DNA of 64,000 nucleotides from positions 58,312-122,311 of the forward strand of contig DLHO01000020.1 in assembly GCA_002483265.1 (NCBI GenBank). The letters run 5' to 3'. Numbering within the stretch: position 1 is the stretch's first letter; each line of letters begins with the position of its first letter. The position numbers and the translations under genes are program-made. Origin of the DNA: Flavobacteriales bacterium UBA7666. GTDB lineage: Bacteria > Bacteroidota > Bacteroidia > Flavobacteriales_D > Crocinitomicaceae. The notes beneath the pieces were generated by a model. That model ran no database searches, had not been told where the DNA came from, and was given only the letters and a program-made list of their open reading frames with translations. This document shows positions 1 to 8,025 of the stretch, one piece after another.

Positions 1-147
1 ACGTTTTCCCTGAAGTGTCATGATGTGATGTGTGGAATCAGATAAGTTACTTGGGAAACCTTCCAATGCTTTTGTCTCCAAAAATTGGATAATCGCTTTT
101 CTTTGGATTTCTAAATCCTGTTTTATTGTTGTCGTTGCTGTTGTCAT
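1..147 (-). CDS. Polyprenyl (farnesyl/geranylgeranyl) diphosphate synthase, N-terminal fragment
   Basis: Only the first 49 codons are inside the window; the frame is open to the left edge. The ATG at 147-145 follows the mevalonate kinase stop by 3 nt, so this is the next gene of the isoprenoid operon. The fragment ends with HHIMTLQGKR, which resembles the (Y/H)IMxLGGKR segment just before the LRP motif in trans-prenyltransferases, and the preceding phenylalanine, glycine and proline spacing fits as well. A chain-elongating prenyl synthase would condense IPP and DMAPP made by the upstream enzymes and supply farnesyl diphosphate for the squalene synthase at the head of the operon. The catalytic DDxxD motifs lie outside the window, so the call depends on a short match and on context. 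Confidence 0.6.
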   Translation of the reverse strand, partial: MTTATTTIKQDLEIQRKAIIQFLETKALEGFPSNLSDSTHHIMTLQGKR

Positions 148-150
148 AAT

Positions 151-1092
151 TTAAAATCTATAGAAAACTTCTAAATCTTCTTCTTTTAATAATTGCTGTG
201 TTTCCTCCCAGTTTTGGGTAAACCCGATCATATATCCACCACCACCGGAACCACAAATCTTTAAGTAATAATCTTTCGTATCCAAACCTTGCTGAACAAT
301 GCTTTGGTATTTTTTTGGAATCAGATAATCCATTTCGTCTAATTGAAATCTTACTAATTTTTCAAGGTTCAGATAAAAATTTTCGGTATCTCCTTTCAGG
401 AAATTATTAATCCCTGCATTTGCATATTCAATTAGCTTCGTTTGCAATTTTTGCTGAAAATCTTCTTTTTCGCAAGCACTATTAAATTGTTTAATCAGTT
501 TCTCGGAGTTTCTGGCCATCCCGGTATTCAATAAAAACAGCACGTTCTTTCCGTTTTCATTGTAAACAGGAATATCGACCCTTACAATTTCTTTGTTGGC
601 TTTTAACAATAATGGTTCATTGATAATGATACTCAGTGGATCAATCCCCGAACTCTTTCCGTGAAAATGTCCTTCCAAAGAACCCAAAGTGCTTTTTAAG
701 CTTTGAACGCGGTCCATTGTTAAGTGTTTCAATTCATCTTTGAAATCACCGGCTTTTTCCAGATAGCGCAGGAATATTGCGGCAACAAGCGCACCGGAAC
801 TTCCCAAACCAAAACCTTGTGGAATATCACTTCTAAAAAACAATCCTTTGTCTAATTCCTGTGATAGTTGATTCACATTCAATTTGAATGTATCGTCCGG
901 GTGATTTTCTAAAATATGCTTGAAGAATTCTCTAATACCTTTGTTAGATAATACTGCAATTGCACTTTCTTCTACATTTTCAGGATAACACAATTTCCCG
1001 GAAAATTTACTGAATGGAATTGTCAGAGCCATACCGTTGTGTAAAACACTGTATTCTCCAAACACAAGAATTTTTGAATTAACTCTTTCCAT
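151..1092 (-). CDS. mvk: Mevalonate kinase (GHMP superfamily)
   Basis: Phosphorylates mevalonate to 5-phosphomevalonate with ATP in the cytoplasm. The 313-residue length fits the family. The N-terminus SKILVFGEYSVLHNG is the GHMP motif 1 region (lysine and glycine-glutamate of the substrate pocket). QGFGLGSSGALVA near residue 95 is the ATP-binding motif 2, KSSGIDPLS near 147 contains the catalytic Asp region, and CGSGGGGYMIGF near residue 282 is motif 3. It starts 3 nt after the decarboxylase stop in the same reading frame, and the next gene starts 3 nt after its own TAA. It could instead be another GHMP kinase of the pathway, but the KSSGID segment and its neighbours favour mevalonate as substrate. 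Confidence 0.85.
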   Translation of the reverse strand: MERVNSKILVFGEYSVLHNGMALTIPFSKFSGKLCYPENVEESAIAVLSNKGIREFFKHILENHPDDTFKLNVNQLSQELDKGLFFRSDIPQGFGLGSSGALVAAIFLRYLEKAGDFKDELKHLTMDRVQSLKSTLGSLEGHFHGKSSGIDPLSIIINEPLLLKANKEIVRVDIPVYNENGKNVLFLLNTGMARNSEKLIKQFNSACEKEDFQQKLQTKLIEYANAGINNFLKGDTENFYLNLEKLVRFQLDEMDYLIPKKYQSIVQQGLDTKDYYLKICGSGGGGYMIGFTQNWEETQQLLKEEDLEVFYRF

Positions 1093-1095
1093 TTG

Positions 1096-2151
1096 TTAAC
1101 TATTCAATTTTGTTGGACCAGAGCCTTCTTCATCGAAAATGACCTTTTTATATGTGTCGCGTAAACCGTTGTTGATAAACTCTTCTACCTGTACTTCATA
1201 CGCTTTTGGATAAAGCACGTGAACATTGGGACCTGCATCCAAAGTAAAACAAACGGGGATGTTATTTTCCTTCCGAAATTCCATCAATTTTTCAATGGCT
1301 GTAATTGTTCCCGGTTTTACTAATAAATAGTAATCCATAGACGTCATCATCATCGCATGCAATGTTAATGCTTCTGATTCACACAGTTGAATAAATGCAT
1401 CCATGTTTCCGGTCTTTAGAATCTCAACCAAATCAACAGTGCGTTCATTTGCCTGTTTGAATCTATTTTCTGCGTAAGGATGATTATTCATTAATGAGTG
1501 ACCAACAGAACTGGATACTTTCTTGGGTTCATCTTCGATAATCAAAATTGCATCTTTCATATTCTGAAACGCTGCATGTACCTCTTTGATTTCAATCGCA
1601 TGCTGATTCGAAGAGTTTTGAATCTGTTCATTTTCTCCCCATAAAGCAAATCCAGAGAACATACTTCGTGATGCACTTCCACTTCCTAATCGAGCTAAAT
1701 TACTTGCCTCCGTATAAAAAGTTTCATCTTTTTCTTTTCCTTGTAAGCTATAGGCAATATCTAAAAGTGCCAAAGAAATTGCGCCGAATGCTGATGCAGA
1801 AGAGGCAATTCCAGCTGAATGAGGAAAACTATTAGAGGAATGAATGGTAATTGCTTTTTCAGCTATAAACGGGAAGTATTCACGGTTATCAAACAAAAAT
1901 TTAGCAACACGCTGACCGAATTGCTCATTTATTTTTCCTTCAAAATAGTAGGATAACTGAACCACTTCATCAGCTGTTTTTTCTGATAATTCTGCTTCGA
2001 CTTCTGTAAATGAATTTGACAAAGTCAAACTTAATGAAGAGTTGCAAGGTATTTGAATTCCTTTTTTTCCCCAATATTTAACAATAGCAATATTAGACGG
2101 GCAGCGCCACGTTACTTTTACTTTATTCATCAATTCCTTCTCTGTTTCCAT
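1096..2151 (-). CDS. mvaD: Diphosphomevalonate decarboxylase
   Basis: Converts 5-diphosphomevalonate to isopentenyl diphosphate with ATP hydrolysis and loss of CO2. WRCPSNIAIVKYWGK near residue 15 is the family's substrate-binding start, and SSNSFPHSAGIASSASAFGA near residue 106 is the signature of mevalonate diphosphate decarboxylases, with the phosphate-binding serines. SGSASRSMFSGFALW and the later LDAGPNVHVLYP are also typical. The 351-residue length is normal. The ATG follows the TAA of the GHMP kinase with no spacer and in the same frame, so translation is probably coupled. A second Met at residue 8 is a possible alternative start. Confidence 0.92.
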   Translation of the reverse strand: METEKELMNKVKVTWRCPSNIAIVKYWGKKGIQIPCNSSLSLTLSNSFTEVEAELSEKTADEVVQLSYYFEGKINEQFGQRVAKFLFDNREYFPFIAEKAITIHSSNSFPHSAGIASSASAFGAISLALLDIAYSLQGKEKDETFYTEASNLARLGSGSASRSMFSGFALWGENEQIQNSSNQHAIEIKEVHAAFQNMKDAILIIEDEPKKVSSSVGHSLMNNHPYAENRFKQANERTVDLVEILKTGNMDAFIQLCESEALTLHAMMMTSMDYYLLVKPGTITAIEKLMEFRKENNIPVCFTLDAGPNVHVLYPKAYEVQVEEFINNGLRDTYKKVIFDEEGSGPTKLNS

Positions 2152-3051
2152 TTATTTTATGAATTCTTGATAGGTAAATAATACATCATATCCTTTCCCT
2201 TCAAAATAGCTTTTTGCTGTTTTTAAATCTCTAACTGTTGCAAGAAAAAAATCTCCTCCCCAAGCACCCAGTGATTTGATACTATATGGGTAATCGGCAA
2301 AGAAACGTTGTTTTAATTTAATAGTCCCAATAATTGAAGAAATTAACTCTTCAGAAAGATCCAATTGTTTTTCAAACACTTCAATTTCATCCGTTTGTAA
2401 GGCATTTGAGATAATTGCATCAATTGTATCGATTTGATGTTGGGTAACGCTTGTTTTTTTAAAACGCTTAATTTCTTCCCGTGAATTTTGCTTATTGCCC
2501 AAATAAATAAACAATAGTTTATCCGTTATTGACTCCGGGAGATGTACTTCCTTTTTAATTTTTCCATTAGCATATAGAATCGGAAGCTTTGCTGTTGCAC
2601 AAGCCACATCGTAACCCGATCCACCAAAAGATGCATCGAGTAGCTTCTTTGTTTCTACACCTGACCATTGACTCAATAAGCTAATTAATGTAGAACTGGA
2701 ACCAAGTCCCCAATTTAATTCAAAATTCGCTTCTGCCTTGAATCTTTGGTTGAAATCAAGATTGGGTTTTTCTGTTCGGATCACAAGGAACAACTGCCTC
2801 AAAGTTTCAGCAACTTCTTCGTTATTGGTATCCAGAATGGTGAAATCATTGCTCATAGAAGCAGAAAACCATATTCCGTGTTTGGAATGGCTTTCCCAGA
2901 TGAGTTCATCAGACTTTGTTACTGAAAGTGTTTGTCCGAATTTTAATGGAAAAGCCAGACAGTCTGATCCATTCAGAACCAGATATTCACCAAAAAGCAT
3001 CAGTTTTCCTGATGCCTTATAGGTCCTTATTGTATTTTCGGTAACTGTCAA
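2152..3051 (-). CDS. GYDIA-family GHMP kinase, probable phosphomevalonate kinase
   Basis: A 299-residue GHMP-fold kinase. The N-terminal ASGKLMLFGEYLVLNG is motif 1, NWGLGSSSTLISLLS near residue 113 is the ATP-binding motif, and GGSGYDVACATA near residue 143 matches the GYD(I/V)A signature for which the Bacteroidota family is named. ATP-dependent phosphorylation of 5-phosphomevalonate is inferred: every other mevalonate step is present in the operon and this is the only kinase left to fill the gap. The start is TTG at 3051-3049, because a TGA (the HMG-CoA reductase stop) lies immediately upstream in the same frame and the first Met, at residue 18, would remove motif 1. Its own TAA directly abuts the ATG of mvaD. 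Confidence 0.75.
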   Translation of the reverse strand: MTVTENTIRTYKASGKLMLFGEYLVLNGSDCLAFPLKFGQTLSVTKSDELIWESHSKHGIWFSASMSNDFTILDTNNEEVAETLRQLFLVIRTEKPNLDFNQRFKAEANFELNWGLGSSSTLISLLSQWSGVETKKLLDASFGGSGYDVACATAKLPILYANGKIKKEVHLPESITDKLLFIYLGNKQNSREEIKRFKKTSVTQHQIDTIDAIISNALQTDEIEVFEKQLDLSEELISSIIGTIKLKQRFFADYPYSIKSLGAWGGDFFLATVRDLKTAKSYFEGKGYDVLFTYQEFIK

Positions 3052-4365
3052 TCAAACTAATTGAAGAGATTCAACATATGTACGAACTGCGGATACAGAG
3101 ACATTTTTGTCTTTGAAGTAAGCTACTACTTTATCGCGGTCTTCTTTTTTCACCTCTAATTGATTCATGATATTGAACAAGTGCATTTTCATGTGTCCTT
3201 GTTGAATTCCAGTTGTTGTCAATGATTTAACGGCGCCAAAATTGTTTGCCAATCCTGCTGCTGCTGCTATTCCCATTAATTCTCGTGCACTTGGAAAATC
3301 TAATAATTCATGCGATAGTTTCACTAGCGGATGTAAGTTCGTCAATCCGCCAACCACTCCCAATGCAATTGGTAAGGTCAACTCAAAACGGAAGATATCA
3401 TTCTCAATAGTACAATTCGTTAAAGAAGAATAATGCCCGTTCATACTTGCATAAGCATGACCGCAAGCTTCAACCGCTCTAAAATCATTTCCAGTTGCTA
3501 ATACGACTGCATCAACACCATTGTAAATCCCTTTGTTGTGTGTTGTAGCACGATAAGGATCTACTTGTGCAATTCTTACGGCAGTATGGAATTTTTTTGC
3601 AAACTCTTTCCCTGAAATACCAGGAACAATTCCATCCAGATTTTTAACATCTGTTTCCACCCAACACTTAACAACACAATTGGGTGTGAGGTTAGAGAGA
3701 ATTGACATAATGATCTCCAAACCATCTTTTTTGAAGTCCGGTTGGTTTTGGTGCCAATTTCTAAATATTTGAGCAAACTTTTCTAAGCAGGAGTTAACGA
3801 AATTTGCACCCATTGAATCAATCGTTTCAAAAGTGACAAATAATTGCATTAATCCTGGTTCTTTGTCAGAAAGATCTTTTAGAACAATATCCTTTATACC
3901 GCCACCGCGGTTACGCATATTTACAGTAATATCTTCAGAACCGTCGAATAAAAGTTGTTTTAATTCATCAAAACGATTGATTAGTTTTTCAATATCATCA
4001 TGCCATAAGAAATGAACTTGTCCTACTTTTTCTGTATCAACAATCTCTGTATGGAACCCTCCTAAAGCATACCAGAATTTCGCGCTATTTGATGCAGCTG
4101 CAACAACAGAGCTTTCTTCAATTACCATCGGAACAGCAAATGTCTTTCCATTGATTAAGAAGTTTGGAGCAATACTATAAGGTAAGTGGAAATTCGAAAT
4201 GGTATTTTCACTAAACTCGTTGATCACTTCTTGAACAGCAACGTCACTGTGATCAAAACTTTTAAATGTTTCCATCGTTTTTTCCGGACACTTAAAAAAA
4301 TTTGTAATCGCTTCCAACTTCTCCTGCTTGTTCTTTTTTGAGAACCCCTCTATTAATATTTCCAT
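3052..4365 (-). CDS. mvaA: Hydroxymethylglutaryl-CoA reductase (class II type)
   Basis: Reduces HMG-CoA to mevalonate, the committed step of the pathway. The 437-residue protein has no membrane segments, as expected for the bacterial class. SMGANFVNSCLEKFA near residue 180 is the family signature around the active site. ATTHNKGIYNGVDAVVLATGN near residue 273 supplies the catalytic Lys (in HNKG) and Asp, and QQGHMKMH near residue 390 the catalytic His. Class II enzymes may use NADH or NADPH; I cannot tell which from the sequence. Its ATG overlaps the isomerase stop by one base (TAATG), and its TGA is followed directly by the TTG start of the next kinase, so expression is probably coupled. Confidence 0.92.
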   Translation of the reverse strand: MEILIEGFSKKNKQEKLEAITNFFKCPEKTMETFKSFDHSDVAVQEVINEFSENTISNFHLPYSIAPNFLINGKTFAVPMVIEESSVVAAASNSAKFWYALGGFHTEIVDTEKVGQVHFLWHDDIEKLINRFDELKQLLFDGSEDITVNMRNRGGGIKDIVLKDLSDKEPGLMQLFVTFETIDSMGANFVNSCLEKFAQIFRNWHQNQPDFKKDGLEIIMSILSNLTPNCVVKCWVETDVKNLDGIVPGISGKEFAKKFHTAVRIAQVDPYRATTHNKGIYNGVDAVVLATGNDFRAVEACGHAYASMNGHYSSLTNCTIENDIFRFELTLPIALGVVGGLTNLHPLVKLSHELLDFPSARELMGIAAAAGLANNFGAVKSLTTTGIQQGHMKMHLFNIMNQLEVKKEDRDKVVAYFKDKNVSVSAVRTYVESLQLV

Positions 4366-5384
4366 TATCTTATTTTTAGAAATTTGTGAGCCATTAGTAA
4401 TCCTTTTATTTGTATTTCAGCAAATGTATCCAAGGCTTCTTGTGATTCATTTGCATGTTTTAAGAATGGCGCTGCCTGACCGTAAATCGCGGGGATATTT
4501 GCCTTGGAGGTTAAGTAATAACCATCTAAAAAGTTTTTTATCCCGCCACTTATAATCACATTATTACACTTACGTTCAGATCCTAGTTCTTGGATTGATT
4601 TATTTAAAAAATCGACCATTTCAGAAGCGGAATGCCCTAAAGCAATCACATCTTCATAATGAGCTTTCAATGGTTCGTTACGTAATAACTCTAATTTTGA
4701 AAAGTTTGTTCCACCGTTTGCAGCAAAGTCGATTGCCAAAACCGGCAATTTTAGTAATTCTCTCATGCTTTCAGGACCAAAACCCTGTCCAACTTCCTTC
4801 ACAATGATGTTTGTGTCAATTTCATTCAACAACTGTTTTATTGTGACAAGCGGGGAGCGTTGAATTAAATCGCCTTCCGGCTGCAACCATTCCTGCAAGG
4901 GATTGACATGCACAATCAAGCCATCCGCATCCAGTTTATCTACTAGTGCTTTTAGCTTAGATGCCTGACCTTTATCTATTAATCGCTCAATTTGAGCAAT
5001 TCCTACGTTGGCGTATAGAGGAGAAGCATCCCCAAGGATCGGACGCAGGTTAAAATCATCGAAATAGGTATTGTCTTCCAAAATAATCCGACAAGAGCCC
5101 AAGCCCATACCAAACCCATATTTATTGGCCGTTTTCGCCAACATTTTATTGATTGGGCCTGCAGCAGACGTACCGCCCGTCATACTTGAAATCCAGAGAG
5201 GATAACGCATCGTTTTTTCGCCTAGTTTAATAGACAAGTCTGATTGTTCAGGGTGTCCCTCTAACATTGGCTCGTAATAAAAACGACCATCTGTTAAGGC
5301 ACTTTGCGAAGCAAAAGCCAAATCCAAATGATTCTGTTTCCTTAAGTCTGCCGCTTCTAGCGATTCGTGTTCAATTTTTTCCAT
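4365..5384 (-). CDS. fni: Isopentenyl-diphosphate delta-isomerase, type 2 (FMN-dependent)
   Basis: Interconverts IPP and DMAPP using reduced FMN. The 339-residue TIM-barrel protein shows RKQNHLDLAF at the N-terminus (substrate-binding RKxxH), WISSMTGGTSAAG near residue 65 (FMN phosphate region), HVNPLQEWLQPEGD near residue 158 (NPxQE with the metal-binding Glu), IVKEVGQGF near 194 and DFAANGGTNFSKLE near 220, all hallmarks of the type 2 enzyme. The type 1 Nudix-fold isomerase is unrelated in sequence. It overlaps its upstream and downstream neighbours by one base each (TAATG junctions at 5384 and 4365), placing it inside one polycistronic unit. Confidence 0.92.
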   Translation of the reverse strand: MEKIEHESLEAADLRKQNHLDLAFASQSALTDGRFYYEPMLEGHPEQSDLSIKLGEKTMRYPLWISSMTGGTSAAGPINKMLAKTANKYGFGMGLGSCRIILEDNTYFDDFNLRPILGDASPLYANVGIAQIERLIDKGQASKLKALVDKLDADGLIVHVNPLQEWLQPEGDLIQRSPLVTIKQLLNEIDTNIIVKEVGQGFGPESMRELLKLPVLAIDFAANGGTNFSKLELLRNEPLKAHYEDVIALGHSASEMVDFLNKSIQELGSERKCNNVIISGGIKNFLDGYYLTSKANIPAIYGQAAPFLKHANESQEALDTFAEIQIKGLLMAHKFLKIR

Positions 5385-6700
5385 TAGATCATTGCAGGAA
5401 CTCCTTCATCCTTTAATATCAGACGAATAATTCGTGTTGCATTTTTATATAAACGTATTTGTTTCGCTGGTTTCGTAATAAAATGTATCGGGTGCTGCAT
5501 CGCCACTTTAAAAAAGTGCTTCAATAGAAATTGCTTGTTTTTGTTTATTCCCGAAAGAATGGAAAGTGGACCAGTAGCTTGTTCTCCTCCCTTCTGCAAA
5601 TATTCAAAACATGCTTCCTTCAATTCATCATTTGTAAATACTTCGTACAAAGAGTTTGCCAAAATGTTGATTGTTTCAACATCCTTCCCCCTGTTCTGAT
5701 AATATTGATTAACAGCGTGTTCCAAATTTTTTTCATTTTGAAAATCAATTCCTGCTAATTCGCCATTTAGACAAAGAATGTCCGAAAAAGTTGCTGTCAT
5801 TCCTCCACCGGTTAAAGGATGTCTCATATTTAATGAATCCCCTAAAAGTGCAGCACCTTTCATACGAAATGCCTGACCTTTCATGGAGTGATTCGGCATG
5901 ACTTTAAAGGGTTCTTCGTCGATTGCCTTTAAAAATGAGCTGATCATTTCTTCAGGCAATATTTTCACGACACTTTCCTTCAAACGTTCTATTGATTCTT
6001 TACCCATTTTCGGGGCCTTTCCACCGGGATAATCAATGAGGATCCGATAAGCATTTGTGTGAATGGGGTAAACCAGGATTGGGAAATCACCAGTAACAAT
6101 CATGTGACCATAAGAAGGAAACTCTAATTCTAAATCTTTTAGCACCAATCCCATAAAATAGGAAGTTACTTTCTTGTTTACTTTGCTCAATTTATCACGC
6201 AATACGGACATTGGTCCATCACAAACGATTGTCAGTTTTGCATAACATGAAACATTCGTTCCGTCTTCCTGTGTGTAACTTACACCAGTGATTGTGTTAT
6301 TGTTCTCAATAATCTGGGTAACATTTCCCTGAACCAAGGTGATATTCTCTCTTTGTTCAAGCTCTTTCCGGATATTTGTCAGAAACTTCCCGTTTCTCAA
6401 ACCAACTCCCTTGATTCCTTTTTGAACCTCATCATACTTGATGGTGAAGCGTTCGTTCCCTTTTATCAGATTATACCCATTGACTTCTTGTGCGTCAATA
6501 CCTTCCAGTAAATGGCCAAGCCCCATTGTATTTAAAGCCTGAATTCCTCCGGGTTGCATTAATTCACCGATAATTCTATCAGGTTCTGAAAGATCGCGTT
6601 CTACAACAAGAATGCGTGTGCTAGCGGGTTGAGAAGCAGCAAAGACTCCTCCGGCAACTCCGGCACCTATAACTATGATATCAAATTCACCTGTGCTCAT
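5384..6700 (-). CDS. smo: Squalene monooxygenase (squalene epoxidase), eukaryote-like
   Basis: FAD-dependent enzyme predicted to oxidise squalene to 2,3-oxidosqualene, the precursor of sterols. The N-terminal Rossmann motif DIIVIGAGVAGGVFA is followed by VVERDLSEPDRIIGELMQPGG and LLEGIDAQEVNGY, both characteristic of squalene epoxidases. GDSLNMRHPLTGGGMT near residue 288 is the family-specific FAD-binding motif (GD..NMRHPLTGGGMT). The similarity to the animal enzyme continues to the C-terminal third, including INILANSLYEVF and KGGEQATGPLSIL. Unlike the eukaryotic protein it has no N-terminal membrane anchor; the length is 438 residues. It overlaps the squalene synthase by 4 nt (ATGA). General aromatic-ring hydroxylases and geranylgeranyl reductases share the fold but lack these signatures. 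Confidence 0.88.
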   Translation of the reverse strand: MSTGEFDIIVIGAGVAGGVFAASQPASTRILVVERDLSEPDRIIGELMQPGGIQALNTMGLGHLLEGIDAQEVNGYNLIKGNERFTIKYDEVQKGIKGVGLRNGKFLTNIRKELEQRENITLVQGNVTQIIENNNTITGVSYTQEDGTNVSCYAKLTIVCDGPMSVLRDKLSKVNKKVTSYFMGLVLKDLELEFPSYGHMIVTGDFPILVYPIHTNAYRILIDYPGGKAPKMGKESIERLKESVVKILPEEMISSFLKAIDEEPFKVMPNHSMKGQAFRMKGAALLGDSLNMRHPLTGGGMTATFSDILCLNGELAGIDFQNEKNLEHAVNQYYQNRGKDVETINILANSLYEVFTNDELKEACFEYLQKGGEQATGPLSILSGINKNKQFLLKHFFKVAMQHPIHFITKPAKQIRLYKNATRIIRLILKDEGVPAMI

Positions 6701-7803
6701 TTTTGAATTTCAGCTAATATTGATTTAATTTTACCTGTATTGTCTTTTTTCTCTAAACTGTTCAGAATAGAGATAAATTCTTTTTTTGTACTGTTAAAAT
6801 CCTGAATTGCAATAAAATATTTAGCAGTTTTTCCTTTTCTGATTTTAACGTTTCTGTGCAAGACCTGCGGATTATTATAAAGTTCTTTCAACGTCGCAAT
6901 AGCCATCAATTGCGGGATGGCACAAAAACGAAAAACTTTCTGATTGTCTAAGCATTCCAAAAATTCAAGACAGGCAGGAACATGTCCAAGTGCGTTGAGT
7001 ACAACCTCATTCAATGCAGAAAGCCCACTTTTTTCATCCGCTTGCAATTCGTTTAATGTATTTGCTTTGTTTTTCCAGGATTCCTCCGGCCAGAAAATAC
7101 GTCCTTGTTCCAAATCCTCTGCAAAATCACGAATGATATTTGTTTTTTGAAGAAACAATCCCATCTCATTACTAAGGCTTTTGTCAGAGAGCTTAACACT
7201 TGTCTCTAATTTTGAGGCAAGAAACAATCTGCTCAAACCAATTCCAACCAATCCGGCAACGTAATAACAGTAATCGTCCCAGTCATCATAACTTTCAACG
7301 TTCGTATGCGCATACTTGTTCATCCCGATTGCCATTTCATTGGTTATCTCAGTAATAACCTCTTTGTATTCCGGGGCAAGCTTTTGGTATTCACGAATTA
7401 CTTTGTCAAAATGAAGCATTAAATCTTGATAGTCTTGAGTGTCTCCGACATTTTCAAGAATAAATTCTTCTTTGTTTATGCGGTCAGCAAACGTAAGTAA
7501 CATCTCTTTTTTGACAGAATTGTCGATGTTCATGTCATCTTCAATGGTATCAAGACCTCGTAAAACAAGGTAAAACAAACAAACAGGATTTTTCAGATCT
7601 TCCGGCAATTGCTGAATTACAACAGCAAAAGAACGCGAAACCTTTTTAAGCGCTTCATAGCAATAACTTAAATCATCTGTGGATTGAGATAAATCTGTCA
7701 AGCGGTACTCTGAAGGTTTGAATTGTTTAAATTCTTTCTTCATTTGGATGAGATAAACCAACTCAGATACGTGAAAGGAATAATATGCTGCCCTTCTAAT
7801 CAT
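6697..7803 (-). CDS. sqs: Squalene synthase, eukaryote-type (farnesyl-diphosphate farnesyltransferase)
   Basis: Predicted to condense two farnesyl diphosphates head-to-head through presqualene diphosphate to squalene. LVLRGLDTIEDDM near residue 80 is the first Asp-rich motif, MGLFLQKTNIIRDFAEDL near residue 214 the second, and VAGLVGIGLSRLF lies just before it. FRFCAIPQLMAIATL and VKIRKGKT near the C-terminus match the animal and fungal enzyme unusually well and are not typical of bacterial phytoene synthases or HpnC/D. The eukaryotic C-terminal membrane helix is missing. I keep the ATG at 7803 rather than the Met at 7743, because the first 25 residues resemble the N-terminus of eukaryotic squalene synthase. 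This is the first gene of the isoprenoid operon. Confidence 0.87.
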   Translation of the reverse strand: MIRRAAYYSFHVSELVYLIQMKKEFKQFKPSEYRLTDLSQSTDDLSYCYEALKKVSRSFAVVIQQLPEDLKNPVCLFYLVLRGLDTIEDDMNIDNSVKKEMLLTFADRINKEEFILENVGDTQDYQDLMLHFDKVIREYQKLAPEYKEVITEITNEMAIGMNKYAHTNVESYDDWDDYCYYVAGLVGIGLSRLFLASKLETSVKLSDKSLSNEMGLFLQKTNIIRDFAEDLEQGRIFWPEESWKNKANTLNELQADEKSGLSALNEVVLNALGHVPACLEFLECLDNQKVFRFCAIPQLMAIATLKELYNNPQVLHRNVKIRKGKTAKYFIAIQDFNSTKKEFISILNSLEKKDNTGKIKSILAEIQK

Positions 7804-7828
7804 TATATTTTCTTCAATTTGTAGGGCA

Positions 7829-7836
7829 CAAAAATA
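7829..7836 (-). promoter_or_regulatory. Candidate -7 element of the isoprenoid operon promoter
   Basis: On the minus strand this reads TATTTTTG, a perfect fit to the Bacteroidota -7 consensus TAnnTTTG. A transcription start about 7 nt downstream would leave a leader of roughly 20 nt before the squalene synthase ATG at 7803. I did not find a clear -33 TTG at the usual distance, so this is a candidate only. Confidence 0.35.
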
Positions 7837-7947
7837 CGTACATTTTATAGATGTGGCCTAATTTTTTACGTTTAAAAACTAACTTTGTAATCCCTATGCA
7901 TACACACTAATTTTTTAAAGCAATCCCTGTCTGGGTAACGAAAAGAA

Positions 7948-7981
7948 AAAGAGCCCTGACGATAACCGCCAGAGCTCTTTT
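7948..7981 (-). terminator. Rho-independent terminator after the 8026-8898 gene
   Basis: On the minus strand AAAGAGC pairs with GCTCTTT, extended by CTG/CAG across mismatches, with a short loop and then a run of Ts. It lies 45 nt past the stop of the beta-barrel gene and separates that gene from the isoprenoid operon. Confidence 0.7.
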
Positions 7982-8025
7982 ATTTTACATCTTTTTCTCG
8001 ATTTTTGAAGACTATTTCTCTTAGT

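Noticed and set aside
6697..7803. Phytoene synthase (carotenoid) assignment for the squalene/phytoene synthase family gene
   Set aside because: Its DTIEDDM, LQKTNIIRD and C-terminal motifs match squalene synthase, and no phytoene desaturase or other carotenoid gene is next to it.
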